NCBI GenBank assembly: GCA_934667175.1
Contig: CAKULN010000039.1
Coordinates: 1-26,361, forward strand
Length of the DNA stretch: 26,361 nucleotides
DNA from: an uncultured Bacteroidales bacterium
GTDB taxonomy: Bacteria; Bacteroidota; Bacteroidia; Bacteroidales; UBA932
Direction: 5' to 3'
The notes beneath the pieces are model-generated. The model made no database searches, was not told where the DNA came from, and was given only the letters and a program-made list of their open reading frames with translations. Each line of letters opens with the position of its first letter. The stretch's first letter is position 1. This document shows, piece by piece, positions 6,030 through 12,573 of the stretch. Made by a program: the position numbers and the translations under genes.

Positions 6030-8543
6030 ATGAAAACAATCATAAGGACAATCATAGTGCTTGCTGTCCTGTCAGGATTCGCAGGCTGTACCAAGGAAAG
6101 CGTTGAATCTCCGGATAAGAACCCGACCGTGATTCTGACAGCGAATCAGGAGAATGCTGAGACCAAGGCCGCAATCAGTTCTGATGACAGCAAGGTCATC
6201 AACTGGACAAAGGGCGATGCGATCACTGTGATTGACGGAGCCGGCAAGAATGTCGAGTTCACACTGACGGAAGGTGAAGGCAAGAGCAGTGGCAAGTTCA
6301 AAGGAGAGGTCAGCCAAACAGCGGACAGCTACACTGCGCTTTATCCCTACCAGAAAGACGTGACAGCCTCAGAGAAAACTCTCAAAGGTGTGTTTCTGAA
6401 AAGCGAGCAGAAGGCTGTAGCCGATTCATTCGATCCTGAATCTGCATTGATGATGGCGGAATCCAAAGACGGAAGCCTGAGTTTCAAGAATATAGTAGGC
6501 TTCGTCAAAGTGACTCCGACCGTCTCCTGCTCAAAGATCACCCTTGTGAGCAATGACACTGATGACAAACTCGCAGGGTTCGCGGACGTCACCATGACTG
6601 ACAGTGAGCCAAAGGTCGCTGTCACAGCGGATGCTTCAAACTGTGTCTCCATCTCGGGCGACATCGAGGCTGGCAAGACTTATTACATCGCGATATTCCC
6701 GGAGAGCCTGTCCGAAGGCTTCAAGTTGGTCTTCACGGATTCGGAGGGGAAAGACTCCTATAAAAGTACCACCAAAACATTGGAGATCAAGCGCAACCTC
6801 GTCACAAATCTCGGCAGCGTTGAAGGAGCCGCTGATGAATATCCTTACGTCACCTTCTCAGCGGCAGGTGAGCAGACGTTCAAGATGACATTGGCGGATG
6901 GAATATCCGGCATAGAATATTCAGTAGGCGATGCTGATTGGGCGAGTGTTGTCTCCGATGCTGAGGTCAAATTCGGCGGTGAGCTCGGAACTCTTCGTCT
7001 TCGCGGGAAAAGCCAGTGTGGTACGGCAGCCTATAAAGAAGGTACCACTCAGATTTTATTCAGTCAGATTTCGTTCTCTGACGGGAATGTGCCTGTCAAA
7101 TGCACAGGAGACATAAGGACTCTCGTGGACTGGGAGAACTATGGTACGACGAGTACCAAGGATGCAAGATTCTTTAAACTGTTCCTAAACTGCACGTCTC
7201 TTGCTACCGCACCGAAGCTTCCTGCAACCGAACTTGCCGACAAATGCTATGCTTTTATGTTTAGCGGATGCAAGGCCTTGACAGCGGCGCCGGAGCTTCC
7301 TGCAACCGAACTTGCCGACAACTGCTATGCGTCTATGTTTAGCGGATGTACGGCATTGACAGCAGCGCCGGAGCTTCCTGCAACCGAACTTGCCGGCCAT
7401 TGCTATTCAAGCATGTTCAGTACATGTACAGCGCTCACGAATGTTCCGGCTCTTCCTGCTGAACGTGTTCCCGAATCGGCTTATTTTAGTATGTTCAGTA
7501 ACTGTTCAGCACTTGAGAAAATGCCTGAGATTTTCGCTGTCTCTGCGGAAGACAGTGCCTTATACGGAATGTTTTCCGATTGCGCGAGCTTATCCATAGT
7601 CACGGATTTGAAGGTGGAGTCTTTTTCCGGCAAAAATAACTGCTTATCCATGTTCGCAAGATGTGCCTTGACGGAAGCTCCGGCCCTGCCGGCAACAAAA
7701 GTTACCGAGGGGTGTTATAGGATGATGTTTTCAGGCTGCAAGAAATTGAAAAACGCGCCACAGCTTCCTGCGGGAACAATTGACAAGCAATCGTATCAGG
7801 GCATGTTTCAATATTGCGAAGGTATGGAGTCAGCTCCGGATGTGCTGCCGGCGCTTAAAGTGAATGAACAAAGTTACGAATCAATGTTCAAAAATTGCTC
7901 GAAACTCACCAAGGCTCCGAAGATCATGGCCACGGAACTTGGAGTGGGATGTTTCCAGAATATGTTCTCAGACTGTACATCCCTTTCAGAGGCTCCGCAG
8001 CTCCCAGCAACAACATTGGCGGCAAACTGCTATCTGCTAATGTTTTCAGGATGCTCATCTTTGATCACACCTCCAGCCCTCCCTGCCACAACATTGGCGG
8101 CAAATTGCTATAAAAGTATGTTTAAAGATTGCACAGCTCTTTCTGCTGCTCCAGTGCTTCCGGCCACAACATTGTCTCCGGACTGTTATAATATTATGTT
8201 TGGTGGTTGTGTATCTTTGACTGAGATTCCTGAGCTCCCTGCCAAAACGTTGGAGAACAGTTGTTATATGTATATGTTCCAAGGCTGTACCGGTCTTACG
8301 AAAGTTGTGCTTCCTGAGGCGACCGTGGCATCATATTGCTACGGTTATATGTTCCAAAACTGCTCCAACTTGGCTGAGGTTACAATCAAGGTTGATAATT
8401 ATGATGGCAGCTCTTCATTTTCTAACTGGTTGGATGGCGCTGCCAGTCAAGGGACAATCCACATAAGGCCCGGCCTCAATTTCCAGTCAAAAAGGTGGCT
8501 GTTGCCATCCGGTTGGACGGTGCTGGAGGATGTAGTTGACTGA
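6030..8543 (+). CDS. Surface lipoprotein, fimbrillin-like N-terminus plus BspA/DUF285-type repeats (paralog 2)
   Basis: An 837-aa paralog of the 261-2417 product. Lipobox FAGC with Cys20, then TKES. The fimbrillin-like region spans about 25-275 and the repeat region about 385-820, with roughly sixteen units of LPATxLxxxCYxxMFxxCxxLTxAP (26 aa where regular). Three consecutive units begin at 7218, 7296 and 7374 with an exact 78-bp period and nearly identical DNA, a sign of recent expansion. The paired Cys positions recur in nearly every unit and could form ladders in the stacked repeat. The C-terminal IHIRPGLN...WTVLEDVVD matches the end of paralog 1. Surface location and binding role are inferred from family. 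It lies behind its own 45-aa ORF and G9 promoter. Confidence 0.9.
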   Translation: MKTIIRTIIVLAVLSGFAGCTKESVESPDKNPTVILTANQENAETKAAISSDDSKVINWTKGDAITVIDGAGKNVEFTLTEGEGKSSGKFKGEVSQTADSYTALYPYQKDVTASEKTLKGVFLKSEQKAVADSFDPESALMMAESKDGSLSFKNIVGFVKVTPTVSCSKITLVSNDTDDKLAGFADVTMTDSEPKVAVTADASNCVSISGDIEAGKTYYIAIFPESLSEGFKLVFTDSEGKDSYKSTTKTLEIKRNLVTNLGSVEGAADEYPYVTFSAAGEQTFKMTLADGISGIEYSVGDADWASVVSDAEVKFGGELGTLRLRGKSQCGTAAYKEGTTQILFSQISFSDGNVPVKCTGDIRTLVDWENYGTTSTKDARFFKLFLNCTSLATAPKLPATELADKCYAFMFSGCKALTAAPELPATELADNCYASMFSGCTALTAAPELPATELAGHCYSSMFSTCTALTNVPALPAERVPESAYFSMFSNCSALEKMPEIFAVSAEDSALYGMFSDCASLSIVTDLKVESFSGKNNCLSMFARCALTEAPALPATKVTEGCYRMMFSGCKKLKNAPQLPAGTIDKQSYQGMFQYCEGMESAPDVLPALKVNEQSYESMFKNCSKLTKAPKIMATELGVGCFQNMFSDCTSLSEAPQLPATTLAANCYLLMFSGCSSLITPPALPATTLAANCYKSMFKDCTALSAAPVLPATTLSPDCYNIMFGGCVSLTEIPELPAKTLENSCYMYMFQGCTGLTKVVLPEATVASYCYGYMFQNCSNLAEVTIKVDNYDGSSSFSNWLDGAASQGTIHIRPGLNFQSKRWLLPSGWTVLEDVVD
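7218..7451 (+). repeat. 78-bp tandem repeats inside lipoprotein paralog 2
   Basis: CTTCCTGCAACCGAACTTGCC recurs at 7218, 7296 and 7374, each 78 bp apart and in frame (26 codons). The first two units differ at only a few positions. Copy number could change by recombination without breaking the frame. Confidence 0.85.
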
Positions 8544-8636
8544 CGATACTCTTGTGCTACAATCAGATCGAGGCAGTGTTCTTCTGCGTTCAGGTTCTTC
8601 CTTCGGTTGAAATCTATCTCGACTTGTGCGAGTAAA

Positions 8637-8722
8637 CAATTATCCTTCCGCTGGAAATGGCGGAAGGACAACGCATAGTTTGATATTCATAATTAGTTGA
8701 CTTTCATGCGAGACGGTTGGCT
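8637..8722. repeat. 86-bp direct repeat, left copy
   Basis: Matches 12149-12234 over 86 nt with 7 mismatches and no gaps. It contains a hairpin with arms CCTTCCGC and GCGGAAGG; in the other copy both arms change together (CCTTCCAC and GTGGAAGG). Its right end already lies in the acyl-CoA ligase remnant. The two copies bracket about 3.4 kb holding the XRE operon and the RAYT gene. The 93 nt between 8544 and 8636 show nothing I can identify. Confidence 0.85.
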
Positions 8723-8913
8723 GCACACCGGCGGCATGGGATATATCTGTGACTCTGAACATCTTTACGTTGTTGGCCGTTTCAAGCCCCTGCTGATTTC
8801 CTCCGACAACGCAAAGTCTTGATAACCTACACCGCCAAACTGGTTTCAAGCCCCTGCTGATTCCATCCGACGGCAAGAATCTGCTCAACGAGAAGAACAT
8901 CGAGAGTCTGTAG
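8709..8913 (+). pseudogene. Decayed 3' fragment of an acyl-CoA ligase gene
   Basis: Reading from 8709 gives RDGWLHTGGMGYICDSEHLY and then VVGRFKPLLISSD, matching the intact ligase (RDGWLHTGDMGYMYDSEYLY, VVGRFKSLLISSD), before a TGA at 8820-8822. The next 90 nt hold a second copy of the GTTTCAAGCCCCTGCTGATT piece, and then DGKNLLNEKNIESL and a stop, matching the ligase C-terminus GKNLLNDKNIESI. The middle of the C-terminal domain is missing. So this is a rearranged remnant, opposite in orientation to the intact gene at 3004-4908 and about 4 kb away. The protein differences show it is a diverged relative, not a fresh copy. Confidence 0.85.
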
Positions 8914-8922
8914 CAGCATTGA

Positions 8923-9032
8923 GGTCGCTGAGCTTGCCGAAGCGCCAATACGATCACTGAGCGTTAGGCTGCTTCAACGGTCGCTGAGCCTGCCGAAGCG
9001 ACCGTCCTAATGCTTCGACAAGCTCAGCGTCC
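8923..9032. repeat. Palindromic repeat cluster 3
   Basis: Three copies of the core. The middle copy has a perfect 9-bp stem (ACGGTCGCT with AGCGACCGT) around GAGCCTGCCGA. The others are GGTCGCTGAGCTTGCCGAAG and GCTTCGACAAGCTCAGCG. The region 8914-9167 has no recognisable gene. Confidence 0.85.
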
Positions 9033-9167
9033 GAATGCAGGCTCACACCATCGCTGTTAACGTGTCTGTCTGGTGTCGAACTTTTGGGTAGTTTAACTGC
9101 CTTTCTGTCACCATTTGCCCAATCGGTATTCAGAGGTGATCCGCCAGATTCCCCTCGTTGACGGCAT

Positions 9168-9356
9168 TCACAGCGAGAAAAGTTCATTCACCGTCTTGCC
9201 GAAGAAGGCCGATATCCTCAGCGCCAGTTCGGTGGACGGGATGAACTTCCCGTTTTCTATCGCATAAATCGTCTGTCGGGAAACCCCCACTGCCTCAGCC
9301 AATTCCTGTTGAGAGACTTTCCGGAGGACTCTCTCAAGTTTGATGCTGTTCTTCAT
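9168..9356 (-). CDS. Small XRE/Cro-family transcriptional regulator
   Basis: A 62-aa protein that is almost entirely one helix-turn-helix: KVSQQELAEAVGVSRQTIYA (about 13-32) followed by IENGKFIPSTELALRISAFF. This is the short XRE type common in Bacteroidetes and Firmicutes, expected to bind an inverted repeat as a dimer. Its ATG overlaps the stop of the upstream membrane protein gene by one base (TAATG), so the two are translationally coupled. A matching operator-like repeat of GTAAAGT half-sites overlaps the promoter upstream of the pair (10081-10122), which suggests autoregulation. No toxin is recognisable nearby, so an antitoxin role is not supported. Confidence 0.88.
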   Translation of the reverse strand: MKNSIKLERVLRKVSQQELAEAVGVSRQTIYAIENGKFIPSTELALRISAFFGKTVNELFSL

Positions 9357-9856
9357 TATTTTTCTGTTTGAATATCAAGTCGCTGCCCTTGGCTTTCATC
9401 CTTCTTGCTCTTCAGATTGTTTATCAATATCCTAAGCCTGAACACAATGATGTAGAGCAGTCCGACATTGAACAGATTGACGTAACGTCCATATTCGTAG
9501 ACTGGCTTGATGATTTCCAGACTGGCCTCTCGTTTGTCCTCCGGAAGGCATCCCCATGGCCATTCTGCCAAGTCCTTGACAATCATCAGTGCGAATGCGG
9601 TCCAGAGAATGACAGAAACTGTGTTGCCTCTGATCGAGGAGATGAACTCATCTTCCACCTTTTCTTTGGACAATCCGATGAATACCAGGACTATAAGAAG
9701 CAGCAAATCAATGAAGTCCTTGGCTGTTTGGCTGTTGGCCATTCCGTGAATCTGCGGGATGAACGCATGAGCTGTCTCGTAGATGAACAATAATGCCAGC
9801 AGGCTCCATCCAATCGTCTGGAACCGATGCGGTAGAAGTAAAGAGGTTTGTCTCAT
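9356..9856 (-). CDS. Multi-pass membrane protein of unknown function
   Basis: A 166-aa protein with about four hydrophobic segments (near 14-33, 46-61, 78-96 and 128-148) and a charged, Lys/Gln-rich C-terminal tail (NLKSKKDESQGQRLDIQTEK). It is first in an operon with the XRE regulator, which starts inside its stop codon. Pairs of a small integral membrane protein and a 60-70 aa XRE protein are common in Gram-positives and Bacteroidetes (DUF2975- or DUF2178-like neighbours), but I cannot place this sequence in either family with certainty. The membrane protein may sense a signal or control the regulator; that is inference. Confidence 0.75.
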   Translation of the reverse strand: MRQTSLLLPHRFQTIGWSLLALLFIYETAHAFIPQIHGMANSQTAKDFIDLLLLIVLVFIGLSKEKVEDEFISSIRGNTVSVILWTAFALMIVKDLAEWPWGCLPEDKREASLEIIKPVYEYGRYVNLFNVGLLYIIVFRLRILINNLKSKKDESQGQRLDIQTEK

Positions 9857-10080
9857 GATGGTGTTATGTTAGTGTTATGTTATGCGCCTTTCAGAGTTAT
9901 TAAGGATGCCTTTCTTATTATTAAGCATTAATTAAACTTCCGCAAGTAGGTAATTACTTGTTGTATAAAACATTATCTTACTCTCGAGGGTGATTGCACG
10001 CCCACTTCAATTCACGTTACCCTCTCCTTAAGTCGTTATTAATCCTTCCTTTGGAGCATTCTAGGTCTTTTGTCGATTAT

Positions 10081-10122
10081 TATGTAAAGTAAACTTTACA
10101 AAAGTAATGCATACTTTACATA
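10081..10122. promoter_or_regulatory. Operator-like repeats of GTAAAGT/ACTTTAC
   Basis: TATGTAAAGTA (10081-10091) and TACTTTACATA (10112-10122) are perfect 11-bp inverted repeats. A third half-site ACTTTAC lies at 10093-10099 and forms GTAAAGT-AA-ACTTTAC with the first. The sites cover the -7 element and most of the spacer of the minus-strand promoter, so a bound repressor would block RNA polymerase. The likely ligand is the XRE protein at 9168-9356. Confidence 0.7.
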
Positions 10123-10130
10123 ATTGCAAA
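10099..10130 (-). promoter_or_regulatory. Promoter of the membrane protein/XRE operon
   Basis: On the minus strand: TTTG (10130-10127), exactly 20 nt, then TACTTTTG (10106-10099), an exact match to TAnnTTTG. It points toward the operon that starts at 9856 and overlaps the GTAAAGT repeats. Confidence 0.72.
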
Positions 10131-10456
10131 TGTTTTATGGAGAAATTAGCTTGAAAATTAGGAAAATACTATGGGGACTATTTAAGCGTTGACTAACTCT
10201 CTCTCTTTGCCTTTTTTGTGGTTCAAGTAACATGTATTGAAGGTGACTTCGTTATCAATTGCTTGATTATTAATGATCTGAATGGTATCTTAGTCGACTG
10301 CTATATAATTACAAATACTATTTCCCTTCGGGATATTCTTCTAACTCAAAAGATGCCATTGCCCAGTTGGTAATCAGTTGGTAATTGGTTACCGGCAGGT
10401 GCAGTGCAACAAATTGAAAGACAGGAATATGCGACAGTCTCTTTGGTAGATGTAAA

Positions 10457-11425
10457 CTAAAGACGATTGCTTTGTGCATTGTGTTTCAGTGGTTTGCATT
10501 TCACGGCCTCTTCGATCCGCAGAAACTTTCGGGCGTGATTCAGGCTGACACCACAGGCGGCGATCATCTCGTCAAGGTAGGCTATCCGCTCATCTGCATG
10601 AAGGTGCAGTACATCATCGATGCCGGAGAACCGTTTGTCTGCTGCCAGATGGCGTGACATATTCCTGTAGGCTGCTCCTGAATATGGGTCGTGCGGTTCA
10701 CGGATGTCATATTCACTGCCCGTGTTGCTGCTGAAAGCGGTCAGCATATTCCTATAGCTGCCGTAGTAGCTGATCGCTTTCTTGAAGTCAATGACTGAAT
10801 ATTCCCGGACAATGAAATCGATAAGCTGCATCTTCTCGTTAATATTCAATGGCTTGAATAGATTGTCAAGCACTTCATAAGTCAGAGGCCTTTGATGGGC
10901 GTGAAGTGTCCTGACCGTTCTTGCGGCTTTTCTCATCCCGACCGAAGCTTCCCGCAAGACAAGTTTCTCTGAATATGGGTGGTCAGAATCCGCATAGGCC
11001 AGAAAACTCCAATTCCATTCCTCCGCCCGCTTACATATCCGGTCTTCAACCGGATTGTTGTAAAGGTAGGCGAGAGAGGTCCTGATCTGTTTGTCACCGC
11101 GTTTGTTTGAAAGCCCGAATGTTGTGAACAATCTTCCTTTCAGAGCATGTCTGGCATTGTACGCCTTTGAGAACTTGGAACTGAACTCCTGCACGAATCT
11201 GGCCACAATCTCATGATTCTCAGCTTCAATCAGTACGTGAATATGATTGTACATCAAACAGAGCCCCAGAACTCGGATTTTGTACTTTGTCGCTGTAAAT
11301 GAGAAAATTGTGAAGAACACAAGCGAGTCTTTCACGCTGTAGAACACCACGAATCCGGATCGTGCTCTTTGGTAGATATGCCCGACCGCACCCCTCTGGT
11401 AAATCATTCGCCTCAAACGAGCCAT
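10457..11425 (-). CDS. REP-associated tyrosine transposase-like protein (RAYT, Y1 HUH family)
   Basis: A 322-aa protein. The N-terminal half is an IS200/Y1 transposase domain: the HUH motif is H61-I-H63 in LMYNHIHVLIEA, and the catalytic Tyr lies in SLAYLYNNPVED (Y120 or Y122). The NNPV-xx-WNWS signature and the missing TnpB partner fit the RAYT branch rather than a full IS200/IS605 element. The C-terminal about 150 aa include a helical segment near the end (DERIAYLDEMIAACGVSLNHARKFL split over two helices) that resembles a DnaA-type DNA-binding helix-turn-helix. RAYTs are domesticated or single-copy enzymes linked to short palindromic repeats. This gene sits in the repeat-rich part of the window. 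A link with the TTCGrCArGCTCA palindromes or the hairpins at 11718-12019 is inference. Confidence 0.85.
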   Translation of the reverse strand: MARLRRMIYQRGAVGHIYQRARSGFVVFYSVKDSLVFFTIFSFTATKYKIRVLGLCLMYNHIHVLIEAENHEIVARFVQEFSSKFSKAYNARHALKGRLFTTFGLSNKRGDKQIRTSLAYLYNNPVEDRICKRAEEWNWSFLAYADSDHPYSEKLVLREASVGMRKAARTVRTLHAHQRPLTYEVLDNLFKPLNINEKMQLIDFIVREYSVIDFKKAISYYGSYRNMLTAFSSNTGSEYDIREPHDPYSGAAYRNMSRHLAADKRFSGIDDVLHLHADERIAYLDEMIAACGVSLNHARKFLRIEEAVKCKPLKHNAQSNRL

Positions 11426-11498
11426 AATTCAATAATTTAAGTTGGTCAATAAGTTTTCGGCAAGATAGGCATTTATCCACAGAACTCCAAAAGAATTT

Positions 11499-11690
11499 CA
11501 TCAGTTGTGTCCGGGGCCGCATCTGGGTTGTGTCAGAGGTTGTATCTGTGTTGTCTAAGTGGCTGCATCTGGGTAGGCGCATCAGTTGTGTCCTTGTGTC
11601 CGGGGCCGCATCTGGCTTGCATCAGAGGTTGTATCTGTGTTGTCTAAGTGGCTGCATCTGGGTAGGTGCATCAGCTGTGTATTTCGGATG
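11499..11690. repeat. About 89-bp tandem repeat upstream of the transposase gene
   Basis: CATCAGTTGTGTCC starts units at 11499 and 11580, and CATCAGCTGTGTAT starts a partial third at 11669. Unit 1 is 81 bp, unit 2 is 89 bp; the difference is mainly an extra TCCTTGTG in unit 2. Within each unit CATCTGGG and GTATCTGTG recur, so the unit itself grew from smaller repeats. The reading frame across it has low-complexity composition and is not a credible gene. Confidence 0.85.
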
Positions 11691-11717
11691 GGGAGAACCT
11701 CGTTTCTGCGTGGGATG

Positions 11718-12019
11718 TAACGCCATGACTGTCATTGATAAAGCACCTTGTCTTTGGTGTGTTTGAACCAAAGACGTAGCGTTAGTTCTTTGACATTCAA
11801 GGCTTTAGCTCGCACTGGTTGATTGTCAATGAGTGGCGTGTAATACTTTGGAAACAAATGATTTAAGAGGTTGTCTTTAGTGCTGATTCACTAAAGACGA
11901 AGTATTAAATCGCCTCTAATCAAGACTTTGCGTGACACTCATTGATAATCAGTTAGTGGCGATTAATGTGCTGAGAATGAATTAGATGACGTTGTGTCTT
12001 TGGCTAGAATCAGCCAAAG
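11718..12019. other. Cluster of three related hairpins with nested stems; possible structured RNA or transposase substrate
   Basis: Three hairpins share GTCTTTRG arms: 11750-11758 with 11767-11775 (9 bp), 11873-11882 with 11889-11898 (10 bp), 11998-12005 with 12012-12019 (8 bp). Hairpin 1 is enclosed by TAACGC/GCGTTA (11718-11723, 11779-11784). Hairpin 2 is enclosed by TAATACTT/AAGTATTA (11841-11848, 11900-11907) and then by a 20-bp pairing of 11821-11840 with 11931-11950 that has one mismatch and three G-U pairs. No ORF explains it. I do not recognise a known RNA family. Confidence 0.55.
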
Positions 12020-12148
12020 GGAATTGGCGTTCTGTTTGAATATGAATGCGTTATCGTTGACGTGCTTGACTGAGGGAACGGGTGGTAGGTAAGGTGTCAC
12101 CAAGGTTGCCCACTCACTGGTTGCCCACTCACTGGCTTATGCTAAAAG
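12020..12148. other. Short gene-free spacer with a 15-bp tandem duplication
   Basis: TTGCCCACTCACTGG occurs twice in tandem near 12107-12136, just before the right copy of the 86-bp repeat. No gene is seen. Confidence 0.6.
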
Positions 12149-12234
12149 CAATTATCCTTCCACTGGGAAGGGTGGAAGGATAACGCATAGTTTGATATTC
12201 ATAATTAGTTGACTTTCATGTGAGACGGCTGGCT
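12149..12234. repeat. 86-bp direct repeat, right copy
   Basis: Same orientation as 8637-8722, 79 of 86 positions identical. The match includes the hairpin (arms CCTTCCAC and GTGGAAGG) and ends with GAGACGGCTGGCT, about 14 nt that in the left copy are the start of the acyl-CoA ligase remnant. So this copy appears to derive from a locus that already held the remnant. Confidence 0.85.
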
Positions 12235-12249
12235 TTGTCAGCGGCCCCC

Positions 12250-12552
12250 TTAGCTGCGGGTGAACTTGCCGAACCACCGGCTCGAAGACCGAGGTGATCC
12301 CGGTTCTGTCAAGGTCACTTCGGTGCTTCGGCAAGCTCAGCAACCACAGGCTCGGTGACCAGGCGTTGGTAAACTCCTTATGTCACTTCGGCAGGCTCAG
12401 TGACCGAGTGCAAGGCAGACTCAGTGACCGAGTGCAAGGCAGGCTCAGTGACCGGGTGCAACCACAGGCTTAGAGACCGGCGTTGGTAAACCCCTAAGGC
12501 TGCCACTTCGGTGGTTGGTGAGCTTGTCGAACCACCGGCTCGAAGACCGAGC
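12250..12552. repeat. Palindromic repeat cluster 4
   Basis: Many copies of the core in both orientations. A 24-bp tandem subset, CAGGCTCAGTGACCGAGTGC plus AAGG, starts at 12392, 12416 and 12440. GCGTTGGTAAACYCCTWA appears twice (near 12363 and 12480), and a GAACCACCGGCTCGAAGACC segment appears twice (near 12270 and 12530). The cluster fills the space after the DUF1015 gene stop at 12574. Confidence 0.85.
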
Positions 12553-12573
12553 GCCTGGAAGGTCGTGATGCTT

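Larger units (their letters stand above)
9857..10456. other. Gene-free stretch upstream of the XRE operon
   Basis: 600 bp, AT-rich, no convincing ORF on either strand. It contains the promoter and operator listed separately, leaving a leader of about 235 nt before 9856. A 6-bp inverted repeat CAAGTA-GGTAAT-TACTTG lies near 9942-9960. AGTTGGTAAT occurs twice in tandem near 10357-10377, just downstream of the transposase gene. Nothing else is recognised. Confidence 0.7.

Noticed and set aside
8544..8636. Minus-strand frame reading VEIDFNRRKNLNAEEHCLDL
   Set aside because: It looks protein-like but is short, has no start of its own and matches no family I recognise; kept only as a possible gene remnant.
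9168..9856. Toxin-antitoxin pair
   Set aside because: The partner of the XRE protein is a multi-pass membrane protein of 166 aa with no toxin motif; a sensor-regulator pair fits better.
11226..11582. 118-aa open frame over the tandem repeat
   Set aside because: Overlaps the transposase gene in another frame and consists of repeat-derived sequence.
11718..12019. Retron or diversity-generating element RNA
   Set aside because: No reverse transcriptase gene in the window, and the hairpins do not fit the msr-msd layout.
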